From: Thiothrix sp.
Lineage (GTDB): Bacteria; Pseudomonadota; Gammaproteobacteria; Thiotrichales; Thiotrichaceae
Direction of reading: 5' to 3'
Length of the DNA stretch: 8,372 nt
Assembly: GCA_011375245.1 (NCBI GenBank)
Contig: DRMA01000004.1
Location: 1-8,372 of the forward strand
Shown here: piece by piece, positions 1-7,501 of the stretch
Numbering within the stretch: the first letter of the stretch is position 1
How the letters are laid out: every line of letters starts with the position of its first letter
Position numbers and translations under genes: made by a program
Notes under the pieces: model-generated
What the model was told of the DNA's origin: nothing
Seen by the model: the letters and a program-made list of their open reading frames with translations, nothing else
Databases searched by the model: none

Positions 1-534
1 AATACGCGACTCTTTTTCAAACAAGACAACGTTATGACCTACGCGCGCTAATTGCTGTGCCGCTGCCATACCAGCAGGGCCTGAACCCACAATAGCTATT
101 TTTTTACCTGTTTTTTTCGCAGCAATTTCAGGCACAATCCAACCCTTTTCAAAGCCTTTATCAACAATGGCACATTCGATGGTTTTAATGATAACAGGAC
201 TATCATCAATATTTAACGTACAAGATTCTTGGCACGGTGCAGGACAAATACGCCCTGTAATTTCAGGTAGATTATTGGTGGAATGCAATACACGGCTGGC
301 TTCTTCCCAATCACCTTGATAGACCAAATCATTCCAATCAGGAATAAGGTTATTCACAGGGCAACCCTGATGACAAAAAGGTACTCCACAATCCATGCAA
401 CGTGCACTTTGTTTCGTTAGTTCATCATCAGGCAATGGATTAATGAATTCATTATAATGTTTGATGCGTTCTGTAACGCCTTTATAATCCCGATCAATAC
501 GTGGAAACTCTTTAAATCCTGTTATTTTACCCAT
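1..534 (-). CDS. gltD: Glutamate synthase small (beta) subunit, N-terminal part
   Basis: The first 178 codons are present; the gene continues beyond position 1. GltD passes electrons from NADPH through FAD and iron-sulfur clusters to GltB, which makes two glutamates from glutamine and 2-oxoglutarate in the cytoplasm. The sequence shows the expected cysteine-rich N-terminal domain: C46, C49, C54 and C58 in CMDCGVPFCHQGCP, then C97, C101 and C105 in CPAPCQESC, which are the cluster-ligand regions of this family. The FAD-binding nucleotide fold begins with VGSGPAGMAAAQ at about residues 149-160. The ATG at 534 is supported by a strong Shine-Dalgarno 8 nt upstream. It lies 12 nt after gltB, so the two subunits are almost certainly cotranscribed. 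Related flavoprotein subunits (AegA, PreT types) share this fold, but adjacency to gltB settles the call. The NADPH-binding half is outside the window. Confidence 0.96.
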   Translation of the reverse strand, partial: MGKITGFKEFPRIDRDYKGVTERIKHYNEFINPLPDDELTKQSARCMDCGVPFCHQGCPVNNLIPDWNDLVYQGDWEEASRVLHSTNNLPEITGRICPAPCQESCTLNIDDSPVIIKTIECAIVDKGFEKGWIVPEIAAKKTGKKIAIVGSGPAGMAAAQQLARVGHNVVLFEKESRI

Positions 535-542
535 GTTTGTGT

Positions 543-549
543 CTCCTTA
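543..549 (-). promoter_or_regulatory. gltD ribosome binding site overlapping the gltB stop
   Basis: Reading the minus strand, TAAGGAG covers 549 to 543 and its TAA is the gltB stop codon itself. It stands 8 nt before the gltD ATG. This near-consensus site fixes the gltD start, and the overlap suggests that ribosomes ending gltB translation keep the site accessible, giving balanced subunit synthesis (inference). Confidence 0.8.
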
Positions 550-3500
550 TGCTGCGGCTTGTTTCTGTTTTGCATTGATCAATGCATTATAATAATCGGT
601 TGGCATCACTTTAACGAAATAGCGTAAATGTGCCTCCCAGTCGTCAAGGACGGTTTTCGCAACTGCAGAGCCTGTATAATCAAGATGCTGTTGAATTAAC
701 CCTTTAAGGCGTGTTTCATCAGCCGTCGTCATATCAGTGATATCAGCATTATTGCTATCTTGCTTAACCGCCTCTAATTCGACCATTTCCATATTACAAC
801 GACGTGCAAAGCCACCGTTTTTATCCAATACATAAGCAATACCACCTGACATACCCGCCGCAAAATTACGTCCTGTTTCACCGAGACACACGACAATACC
901 ACCTGTCATATACTCACAACCATGATCGCCCACACCTTCAACAATCGCCGTTGCACCTGAGTTACGCACTGCAAAGCGCTCACCTGCTACACCATTGAAG
1001 TAAGCTTGACCCGTAATTGCACCGTATAAGACCGTATTACCAACAATGATATTTTCTTCGGCTTTGGCTAATGCAGAATCAGCGGGAGGATGAATAATCA
1101 GCTTACCGCCTGATAAGCCTTTACCAACATAGTCATTACCCTCACCTGCCAAGTTTATAGTGACACCTTTTGCCAACCATGCCCCAAAAGATTGCCCTAT
1201 CGTACCTTTGGCATTAATGGTAATCGTGTCTTCAGGCAAACCTTGATGACCGTATTGTTCTGCGATACGTCCTGACAACATCGTGCCAAAACTACGGTTA
1301 AAGTTTTGTACCTCAATATCAATGATGACGCTTTCACGTTTTTCTAAGGCGGGTTGTGCTTGTTTAATGAGTTCGTGATCTAATGCTTTATCTAAGCCAT
1401 GATCTTGGTCTTCTTGGCAATAGATAGCAACACCTTCCTCTGCTTGTGGCTTATAGAGAACGTTAGAATAATCAAGACCCTTAGCTTTCCAATGGTCGAT
1501 AGCTTTACGCATATTTAAGCGATCTGATTGACCAATCAAGTCGTTATATGTCCTAACACCAAGCTTTGCCATTAGCTGACGTACTTCTTCAGCCACAAAG
1601 AAGAAGTAATTGACTACGTGCTCTGGTTGACCTGTAAAACGTTTACGCAATTCAGGATCTTGGGTTGCAACACCGACAGGACAAGTATTGAGATGACACT
1701 TACGCATCATAATGCAACCTTCGGCAATCAATGGCGCAGTAGCAAAACCAATTTCATCAGCCCCTAGTAAAGCAGCAATGACGACATCGCGTCCTGTACG
1801 CATACCGCCATCGGCTTGTACGCTGATACGTCCACGAAGTTTATTTAACACTAGGGTTTGATGGGTTTCTGCCAGTCCTAGCTCCCATGATGACCCCGCA
1901 TGTTTTAACGAAGTGAGGGGCGATGCACCTGTGCCACCATCAAAACCTGAAATGGTGACATGATCCGCATGGGCTTTTGATACGCCTGCTGCAACCGTAC
2001 CTACACCCACTTCAGAAACCAACTTAACAGAAATACGCGCGGCTGGATTAACATTTTTCAAATCATGAATGAGCTGTGCTAAATCTTCAATCGAGTAAAT
2101 ATCATGATGTGGTGGTGGTGAGATTAAGCCTACTCCTGGAGTAGAATGACGGACTGCACCAATCACTTCATTGACTTTATAACCGGGCAGTTGTCCACCC
2201 TCGCCAGGTTTTGCACCCTGTGCCATTTTAATTTGCAAATCATCAGCATTAACCAAATATTCAGTGGTTACACCAAAACGTCCTGATGCAACTTGTTTAA
2301 TCGCTGAACGCTCAGGGTTCATGCTACCATCCGCTAAGGGCATAAAACGAGCTGCTTGCTCACCGCCCTCGCCTGTATTCGATTTACCACCTATGCGATT
2401 CATTGCCACGGCTAAAGTTGAGTGTGCTTCATAGGAAATACTGCCAAATGACATGGCTCCCGTAGCAAAGCGCTTAACAATATCCGCCGCTGATTCAACC
2501 TCATCCAAAGGAATAGCTTCATCTGCCCACTTAAATTCCATTAAGCCACGGAAATTCAGTAACCGTTCGTTTTGCTCATTAATCAGCTTAGTATATTCAG
2601 CATAAGTACTAGCAGAATTACTGCGTACCGCATGTTGTAGTTTAGCAATCGAATCAGGTGTCCATGCATGTACTTCACCACGTAGGCGATAAGCGTAATC
2701 ACCGCCCACATCTAAGTAATGTGCATAAATTTGCTGATCACCAAAAGCCGCACGATGTAGATTTTCGGTTTCAATACCAATTTCGTCTAAGCCAATGCCT
2801 TCAATTTTGGTTGATGTACCCGTAAAGTAGGTATCAATAAACTGCGCTTTCAAACCAACGGCATCAAAAATCTGTGCACCACAGTAGGACTGATAAGTTG
2901 AAATACCCATCTTTGACATGACTTTTTTCAAGCCTTTGCCAACCGCTTTAATATAATTACTATGAGCGACCTCAAGGCTTAGTGTTGGTGCAATTTTTGC
3001 TAAATTAGACTCAATCGTATCAAACACTAACCATGGATTAATCGCTTCTGCACCATAACCCGCAAGCGTTGCAAAATGATGAATTTCAAGGGCAGCACCT
3101 GTTTCAATCACCAAGCCTGCTTCAGTACGTAAGCCTTGTTTAATCAAATGCTGGTGTACCGCAGAAGTGGCTAATAATGATGGGATAGCAATTTGCTCAG
3201 CACTGATCTTACGATCTGATAACACCACAATATTATAATGACCACGAACGGCTTCCTCAGCCTTAGTGCATAAGGCTGAAATAGCACCCGCCATGCCTGT
3301 TGCACCTTGTTCGATAGCATAGGTCATATCAAGGGTAATAGTGCGGAAATCACAACCATCAATATCACTAATATGGCGAATGGCATCCAATGCATCATTG
3401 CTTAAAATGGGTTGCGATGCCTCTAAGCGCTGTGGTGCCCCCACATTATCATGCCCAAGAAGGTTGGGTTTTGGCCCTAACAATGACACTAATGACATGA

Positions 3501-5121
3501 CAATTTCTTCACGAATCGGATCAATCGGTGGATTGGTGACTTGGGCAAAGTTTTGCTTAAAATAGTTTGATAAGTGACGTGCACGACCCGACAATACCGC
3601 TTGTGGATTATCAGCCCCCATTGAACCCAGTGCTTCCATGCCATTGACAACCATAGGTATTAACAAGAATTTAATATCTTCTTGTGTATAGCCAAAAGCT
3701 TGTTGTGCATTCAGCAATGCTTTGCCAGCTAATGCATCAGGAACGGTTGCTTCACCGTCATGCTTAAGGTTTTCAACATGGATTTGCGATTCATTTAACC
3801 ATGCACGATAAGGATGACAAGCTGCTAATTCTGCTTTGACTTCACTATCATCAATAATACGACCTTGCTCTATGTCAATCAGGAACATTTTTCCAGGTTG
3901 CAAACGCCATTTTTTAATAATTTTGCTTTCAGGGATTTGCAATACGCCCATTTCTGATGCCATGACCACTAGGTCATCATCCGTAATAAGGTAACGCGCA
4001 GGACGCAGACCATTACGATCCAATGTTGCACCAATCTGACGACCATCAGTAAAGGCAACTGCCGCAGGACCATCCCACGGCTCCATTAACGCGGCATGGT
4101 ATTCATAAAAAGCCTTGCGCTCATCATCAATCAGTTCGTTGCCTGACCATGCTTCAGGAATCAACATCATCATGGCATGAGTAAGGCTGTAACCACCCGC
4201 TACCAATAACTCCAATGCATTATCAAAACAGGCAGAATCAGATTGGTTATCTGGAATTAATGGCCAGATTTTATCAAGATCATCACCAAGGATATCGGAT
4301 GCCATTGAGCTACGACGCGCTGCCATCCAATTTACATTGCCTTGATTGGTGTTGATTTCACCATTATGCGCAATCATACGAAAGGGATGTGAGCGATCCC
4401 ATGTGGGGAAGGTATTGGTTGAAAACCGTTGATGCACTAAGGCTAATGCTGATTCCATGCGTTCATCATGTAAATCAAGATAATACTTGCCCACTTGATC
4501 TGCCAACAACATACCTTTATAGACAATGGTACGGGTAGACATTGAATTAACATAGAAAAAGGCATCGTTATCTAAGGGTTCGACTTGTGCTGAAATCAAC
4601 TTATGGATTACAAACAGCTTACGTTCTAAAGCAGCTTGATCAGCAATAGTATCGCCTTTGCCAATAAAGAGTTGACGAATATGCGGCTCAGAAGGGAAAA
4701 CACTTTCACCAAGATCACTATTATCAACAGGGACTGTACGCCAGCCTAGTACCGTTTGACCTTCTTTGCTAACAACAGATTCAATCAGTGTTTCCATTTG
4801 CTGACGCAATTCAGCATCAGGTGGCATAAATAACATCCCAATACCGTAATGCCCTACTTCAGGTAATGAAAAATCAACCACATCACGAAAAAAACCATCT
4901 GAAATCTGCATCAGCAGCCCAGCACCATCACCTGCTTTAGGATCAGCACCGACTGCTCCACGATGAGTTAGACGTTCTAATATCGTTAGGCCTTGTTCAA
5001 TGATGCTATGGGATTTTTTGCCTTTAATATGCGCGACAAAGCCAACGCCACAAGCATCATGTTCGTTGACAGAATCGTAAAGCCCTTGTTTAGAAGGAAG
5101 AACACCATGCTTCTGCTTCAT
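547..5121 (-). CDS. gltB: Glutamate synthase large (alpha) subunit
   Basis: A full-length, intact GltB of 1524 residues from the ATG at 5121, typical for the bacterial family (about 1480-1530). It hydrolyses glutamine, channels ammonia through the protein and reductively aminates 2-oxoglutarate. Domains in order: a 23-residue propeptide ending at C24 in HDACGVGF, the catalytic N-terminal nucleophile of the class II glutamine amidotransferase domain (about 24-430, with RGAVGADPKAGDGAG and HNGEINTNQGN); a central domain (about 470-780); the FMN-binding synthase domain (about 865-1200, with GAMSFGSIS, KPGEGGQLPG and FDGGTGASP); the 3Fe-4S ligands C1136, C1142 and C1147 in CIMMRKCHLNTC; and the C-terminal glycine-rich beta-helix domain (about 1270-1490). 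A TTG at 5127 in the same frame could be read as a start, but the Shine-Dalgarno is well placed only for the ATG. No frameshift or missing key residue is visible. Confidence 0.98.
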   Translation of the reverse strand: MKQKHGVLPSKQGLYDSVNEHDACGVGFVAHIKGKKSHSIIEQGLTILERLTHRGAVGADPKAGDGAGLLMQISDGFFRDVVDFSLPEVGHYGIGMLFMPPDAELRQQMETLIESVVSKEGQTVLGWRTVPVDNSDLGESVFPSEPHIRQLFIGKGDTIADQAALERKLFVIHKLISAQVEPLDNDAFFYVNSMSTRTIVYKGMLLADQVGKYYLDLHDERMESALALVHQRFSTNTFPTWDRSHPFRMIAHNGEINTNQGNVNWMAARRSSMASDILGDDLDKIWPLIPDNQSDSACFDNALELLVAGGYSLTHAMMMLIPEAWSGNELIDDERKAFYEYHAALMEPWDGPAAVAFTDGRQIGATLDRNGLRPARYLITDDDLVVMASEMGVLQIPESKIIKKWRLQPGKMFLIDIEQGRIIDDSEVKAELAACHPYRAWLNESQIHVENLKHDGEATVPDALAGKALLNAQQAFGYTQEDIKFLLIPMVVNGMEALGSMGADNPQAVLSGRARHLSNYFKQNFAQVTNPPIDPIREEIVMSLVSLLGPKPNLLGHDNVGAPQRLEASQPILSNDALDAIRHISDIDGCDFRTITLDMTYAIEQGATGMAGAISALCTKAEEAVRGHYNIVVLSDRKISAEQIAIPSLLATSAVHQHLIKQGLRTEAGLVIETGAALEIHHFATLAGYGAEAINPWLVFDTIESNLAKIAPTLSLEVAHSNYIKAVGKGLKKVMSKMGISTYQSYCGAQIFDAVGLKAQFIDTYFTGTSTKIEGIGLDEIGIETENLHRAAFGDQQIYAHYLDVGGDYAYRLRGEVHAWTPDSIAKLQHAVRSNSASTYAEYTKLINEQNERLLNFRGLMEFKWADEAIPLDEVESAADIVKRFATGAMSFGSISYEAHSTLAVAMNRIGGKSNTGEGGEQAARFMPLADGSMNPERSAIKQVASGRFGVTTEYLVNADDLQIKMAQGAKPGEGGQLPGYKVNEVIGAVRHSTPGVGLISPPPHHDIYSIEDLAQLIHDLKNVNPAARISVKLVSEVGVGTVAAGVSKAHADHVTISGFDGGTGASPLTSLKHAGSSWELGLAETHQTLVLNKLRGRISVQADGGMRTGRDVVIAALLGADEIGFATAPLIAEGCIMMRKCHLNTCPVGVATQDPELRKRFTGQPEHVVNYFFFVAEEVRQLMAKLGVRTYNDLIGQSDRLNMRKAIDHWKAKGLDYSNVLYKPQAEEGVAIYCQEDQDHGLDKALDHELIKQAQPALEKRESVIIDIEVQNFNRSFGTMLSGRIAEQYGHQGLPEDTITINAKGTIGQSFGAWLAKGVTINLAGEGNDYVGKGLSGGKLIIHPPADSALAKAEENIIVGNTVLYGAITGQAYFNGVAGERFAVRNSGATAIVEGVGDHGCEYMTGGIVVCLGETGRNFAAGMSGGIAYVLDKNGGFARRCNMEMVELEAVKQDSNNADITDMTTADETRLKGLIQQHLDYTGSAVAKTVLDDWEAHLRYFVKVMPTDYYNALINAKQKQAAA

Positions 5122-5128
5122 CAGCAAA

Positions 5129-5135
5129 CCTCTTT
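5129..5135 (-). promoter_or_regulatory. gltB ribosome binding site, deciding the start
   Basis: The minus strand reads AAAGAGG at 5135 to 5129. It is 7 nt before the ATG at 5121, an ideal distance, but only 1 nt before the in-frame TTG at 5127. This favours the ATG and a protein two residues shorter than the longest open frame. Confidence 0.7.
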
Positions 5136-5227
5136 AAAATATTTGTAAATTATTCCAATGACTAAGCAAGCCAATCCCTATTTGTCTGTAGCAACGTCAA
5201 ACTAAGTAAACGCTCTTAAAGTTAATT

Positions 5228-5233
5228 ATTATA
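5228..5233 (-). promoter_or_regulatory. Candidate -10 box for gltBD
   Basis: In the 219-nt gap before gltB the minus strand has a perfect TATAAT at 5233 to 5228, inside an AT-rich stretch (about 5222-5245) and roughly 107 nt upstream of the gltB ATG. The hexamer 17 nt further upstream, GAAGCT, is a poor -35, so an activator or another sigma factor would be needed if this is a real promoter. AT-rich DNA gives such boxes by chance. The gap itself and the good gltB ribosome site still make a separate gltBD promoter likely somewhere here. Confidence 0.3.
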
Positions 5234-5299
5234 TCTATATATACGCATACAGCTTCTGATAGAGTAATAGGCTCATCAAATCAGGGGACGGAAGTATAC

Positions 5300-5317
5300 C
5301 TGCTTTAACATAAGCAG
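5300..5317 (-). terminator. Short hairpin after the zapD gene set, weak terminator candidate
   Basis: A perfect 6-bp inverted repeat, CTGCTT with AAGCAG around a 6-nt loop, lies 24-41 nt after the stop at 5341. No T-run follows on either strand, so it does not meet the usual form of an intrinsic terminator. It might stabilise a 3' end or be chance. It is the only stem noticed in this gap. Confidence 0.22.
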
Positions 5318-5340
5318 TCATGTAGTATCTTGGCTTAGCA

Positions 5341-5883
5341 TTATGGAAGTGGGAAAAACTGCTGGACAGGTTTAGCAGATTCATGCAAAGAATAAGAAAT
5401 ATTGCCAACTGCCTTATTCATAGTGATAAAACGCTGATTAATCTGAAAAGTATGATAACGAACATAGCCTGCATCAAAGGCAACTTGTCTTGTTTGTGCT
5501 TTCATTTCACTCAGATAATCGTTAATTTGTTGGGTTGACCGTCCTAATCCACTCACATTCTCATCAATCTCGGGCAACGTATTCATAGAATACACCATGC
5601 CTTTAATCGAAAATGAAACTTCATCCACAATCTCACTAAATTGCCCAATTTGCTTTTCAATCCCCGTCATACTTGCTATTGAATGATCAATGGCACCTTT
5701 CAAGGTAAAAAACAAACCCAAAATAGAAATTGCTAAAACAGCCCCTAACAGTGTAAAAAAAACAATCACATTATTAGTAATACGTATACTTTTATTAGTA
5801 ATGGTTTCTTCTTCACTCGCCTTTTTTGCAAGTTCAACCATACCTTCAGAAAAAATAACAAGCTGCTCTCGGGATAAGTTCAT
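5341..5883 (-). CDS. Unrecognised single-pass membrane protein with long coiled coil (second of a pair)
   Basis: I do not recognise this 180-residue protein. Residue numbers here count from an in-frame GTG at 5886; with the preferred ATG at 5883 subtract one. Residues 1-38 are polar, a transmembrane helix spans about 40-62 (VIVFFTLLGAVLAISILGLF), and the rest is a heptad-repeat helix. Hydrophobic residues follow a 3-4 spacing at 66, 69, 73, 76, 80, 83, 87, 90, 94, 97, 101 and 104, then a break at LPEI (104-107), then again 107, 111, 114, 121, 125, 128, 135, 142, 149, 153, 156, 160, 163 and 167. The tail is KPVQQFFPLP. The coiled coil may be periplasmic, but the topology is unclear from charge alone. 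It starts about 12 nt after the previous gene with no clear Shine-Dalgarno, suggesting coupled translation. It resembles that neighbour in layout. It carries no chemoreceptor signalling hairpin, so I do not call it a chemoreceptor. Confidence 0.75.
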   Translation of the reverse strand: MNLSREQLVIFSEGMVELAKKASEEETITNKSIRITNNVIVFFTLLGAVLAISILGLFFTLKGAIDHSIASMTGIEKQIGQFSEIVDEVSFSIKGMVYSMNTLPEIDENVSGLGRSTQQINDYLSEMKAQTRQVAFDAGYVRYHTFQINQRFITMNKAVGNISYSLHESAKPVQQFFPLP

Positions 5884-5895
5884 CACATTAAAACA

Positions 5896-6519
5896 CTAGT
5901 TAAAAGGGTTAAAGTCATTGAAACGCTTCATTGGCTTCGTTACTGTATTCATATCATTATTAATCCTTCTTACTGATTGCTCAAGAATCTGGGTATTATC
6001 CGATAAACTAGCTAATGACTTGTTAAGTTGCTGCAATTCATTTTTTATTGTCCCTACATTCTGTGTCACTGCTCCCACATTTGCCGTCAATGATGATACG
6101 TTTTGATTCATTTCTAAAATAGCACTTGAGATATTTGGCATTACCCCCATTGACGCTTCAAACTGTACAATATTCCTTTCAATACCATCAAAACTCCCTA
6201 ATAAATGTGATGTTTTTGTTGAAATACTATCTAAACTAGTCGTTAACACCCTCACCTGATGCGTTAACAAATAAATCAAGAATAAGATAAAAAACAGAGA
6301 AGAAACAAGACCAAACATAATGGAACGAATCAAAAAACGCACCCGTGTAGCAACACGCCGATGCGATTTTCCTTGCGATATAATCGCCTGTCTAAGATTA
6401 CGCACAGCCTCATTAAAGAGTTGCTCATCACTCACATCAGATCTATTTTTTTTCAACGCCAAGTCCACCACAGTAGCCTTAGTGTTATCAACAGGGGTAA
6501 TCCTATTAAACACAGGCAT
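5896..6519 (-). CDS. Unrecognised single-pass membrane protein with long coiled coil (first of a pair)
   Basis: This 207-residue protein has no function I can name. Residues 1-63 are polar and basic just before the membrane (R54, R55, R59, R61, R65), which by the positive-inside rule puts the N-terminus in the cytoplasm. A transmembrane helix covers about 66-86. The remaining 120 residues would be periplasmic and form an unusually regular coiled coil: hydrophobic a/d positions 92-127 in one register, a phase break at MPNI (127-130), then 130, 134, 137, 141, 144, 148, 151, 155, 158, 162, 165, 169, 172, 179, 183, 186, 190 and 193. Asparagines are frequent in it. The tail is KPMKRFNDFNPFN. The ATG follows the zapD stop by only 4 nt, and the next gene begins 9-12 nt after its TAG, so all three genes are probably cotranslated. 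A cell-division or envelope role is suggested by position only. Confidence 0.78.
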   Translation of the reverse strand: MPVFNRITPVDNTKATVVDLALKKNRSDVSDEQLFNEAVRNLRQAIISQGKSHRRVATRVRFLIRSIMFGLVSSLFFILFLIYLLTHQVRVLTTSLDSISTKTSHLLGSFDGIERNIVQFEASMGVMPNISSAILEMNQNVSSLTANVGAVTQNVGTIKNELQQLNKSLASLSDNTQILEQSVRRINNDMNTVTKPMKRFNDFNPFN

Positions 6520-6523
6520 TCAC

Positions 6524-7291
6524 TCAAAAACCACACATATTAAGTTTAAAGGGGATATCCTCAATCACTTGCTTACCACGACCTTCATGCATTTCAGCAG
6601 AGACAAAACGAATCGAGAAACGTTGTTTCCCAGCACTAATCTCTGGGTAATATGATGAACTACGCGCCAACGTCACGCGTAATAGCTGGTAAACTTTATG
6701 TCTACCACCCAACGTTGCCTGATAAAAACCATCTGCAGCAATATGATCTTCAAGTTCGGCACTATTTCTTATCAACCCCATCGCTATATCAATTGCCTCA
6801 CGTGACTTCTGATAAGGCTCCATCCATTCCTGTAACGATTCAGCCCGCGTTTCAGCAGGTTGATTCATCCAATGATGAAAAATAGGTACATCAAAACCAT
6901 TAACACCACCTGATACTGACATGCGTTGTTTAATAAGGTTAAGAAAACCATTATTTTTCATATGCTGACCAAGCTGTCCTCGCAGACTATACAGCTCTTT
7001 TGTTTTTTCTGATAGTACCTTTAAGATAACTTCCTGTTCACTAGTATCCATCATTACGCTGGCACCTTCATTGGTACGAATCGCCGTTGTTTGATGGTCA
7101 ATGATTTTCAAAATAGCGCTTTTCACATCAACTCTAGAGGATAGTTCATTCAATTCCAAGAGTAACTCAAGTGCTGTTTGTGTATTACCTTGGGAAGGAG
7201 AGTCTATATAATAATCAAAACGCTGAAACAAATTTTCCATACGCAAAAAAAGGCGTATTCTTTCATCTAATGGCTGCTCATAAATAATCAT
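6524..7291 (-). CDS. zapD: Cell division protein ZapD (Z-ring associated factor)
   Basis: This 255-residue protein matches the ZapD (YacF, DUF1342) family from end to end; the Escherichia coli protein has 247. ZapD is cytoplasmic, binds the C-terminal tail of FtsZ and bundles FtsZ filaments in the division ring. Recognisable blocks are YEQPLDERIRLFLRMENLFQ at residues 4-23 (family: FEHPLNEKMRTWLRIE), the RMSVSGGVNGFDVPIFHHW block near 123-141 (family: RLSIPGGCCSFDLPTLHIW), the GLIRNSAE and GFYQ blocks, and RFSIRFVSAE near the end. The start at 7291 places the first conserved block where the family has it. Its Shine-Dalgarno is poor: AGGA lies 12 nt away. In many gammaproteobacteria the order is coaE-zapD-yacG; here coaE precedes it across a 312-nt gap, and two coiled-coil membrane proteins follow instead of yacG. 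Confidence 0.95.
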   Translation of the reverse strand: MIIYEQPLDERIRLFLRMENLFQRFDYYIDSPSQGNTQTALELLLELNELSSRVDVKSAILKIIDHQTTAIRTNEGASVMMDTSEQEVILKVLSEKTKELYSLRGQLGQHMKNNGFLNLIKQRMSVSGGVNGFDVPIFHHWMNQPAETRAESLQEWMEPYQKSREAIDIAMGLIRNSAELEDHIAADGFYQATLGGRHKVYQLLRVTLARSSSYYPEISAGKQRFSIRFVSAEMHEGRGKQVIEDIPFKLNMCGF

Positions 7292-7328
7292 TTATTAACG
7301 ATTTCCTAGGGATTATTAGGTAAGAGAA

Positions 7329-7343
7329 AAATTACTTTAAAAT
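7329..7343 (+). repeat. Flanking direct repeat, left copy
   Basis: AAATTACTTTAAAAT directly abuts the left terminus of the element and matches the right flank at 12 of 15 positions, the first nine being identical. It could be a target-site duplication that has drifted. The region is AT-rich, so a shorter duplication (AAAT touching both ends, 4 bp) is an equally possible reading. Confidence 0.4.
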
Positions 7344-7377
7344 TAGGCATCCTTCATTTGTTCGTTAACAACCCAGC

Positions 7378-7454
7378 CTGCTAGGATTCGCCCTTCAATC
7401 TCACTAAACTCGCTACGCTCAAACAACGTTCAGTTTCAATGCGATTCCTAGCAG
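7378..7454. repeat. Inner inverted repeat inside the element
   Basis: CTGCTAGGATTCGC at 7378-7391 is complementary to GCGATTCCTAGCAG at 7441-7454 with a single mismatch, enclosing 49 nt. Within this loop AAACT (7406-7410) and AGTTT (7432-7436) could extend pairing. In RNA the arms would form a 14-bp stem nested inside the terminal 13-bp stem, giving a stepped hairpin on either strand. Confidence 0.65.
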
Positions 7455-7494
7455 ACTTCAAACTGTAAACTACTTTTGGCATTTGTGTTGGCAT
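7381..7494 (-). other. Small open frame inside the element, probably not a gene
   Basis: An ATG at 7494 opens 37 codons (MPTQMPKVVYSLKSARNRIE onward) ending at TAG 7383-7381. An overlapping frame without a start, 7429 to 7346, encodes 28 residues ending EGRILAGWVVNEQMKDA and stops exactly at the element's left terminus. One frameshift would join the two. No Shine-Dalgarno precedes the ATG. This may be the decayed end of a short coding region, or merely an open stretch of repeat DNA. Confidence 0.15.
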
Positions 7495-7501
7495 TTGTGA
7501 A
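7478..7501 (+). repeat. Two tandem 12-bp units
   Basis: GGCATTTGTGTT (7478-7489) is followed directly by GGCATTTGTGAA (7490-7501), identical at 10 of 12 positions. The second unit runs into the right terminal repeat. This duplication makes the right arm of the element longer than the left. Confidence 0.6.

Noticed and set aside
804..998. Open frame of 64 codons on the plus strand within gltB
   Set aside because: Lies opposite the intact, strongly conserved gltB; composition rich in His, Tyr and Gln with no family resemblance and no upstream ribosome site considered convincing.
3341..3565. Open frame of 74 codons on the plus strand within gltB
   Set aside because: Antisense shadow of the conserved gltB central domain.
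5122..5340. tRNA, small RNA or riboswitch in the gap before gltB
   Set aside because: No cloverleaf, conserved riboswitch core or strong stem with T-run was seen; only the weak hairpin at 5300-5317 and a possible -10 box.
5341..6519. Reading the coiled-coil proteins as chemoreceptors or phage tail or holin components
   Set aside because: No HAMP domain, no conserved chemoreceptor signalling tip and no phage genes nearby; long coiled coils alone give misleading similarity.
5690..6655. Several plus-strand open frames of 60-111 codons opposite the coiled-coil genes and the end of zapD
   Set aside because: They mirror the minus-strand genes, which have tight spacing, a coherent membrane and heptad architecture and a recognised zapD.
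7299..7314. CGATTTCCTAGGGATT near the zapD start resembling the inner repeat GCGATTCCTAGCAG
   Set aside because: Requires a gap and several mismatches; too short to claim a third copy.
7338..7370. Outward promoter from the element toward zapD (TTAACG, 17 nt, TAATTT on the minus strand)
   Set aside because: Spacing is right but both hexamers match consensus poorly (4 of 6 and 3 of 6); such matches are expected by chance in this AT-rich DNA.
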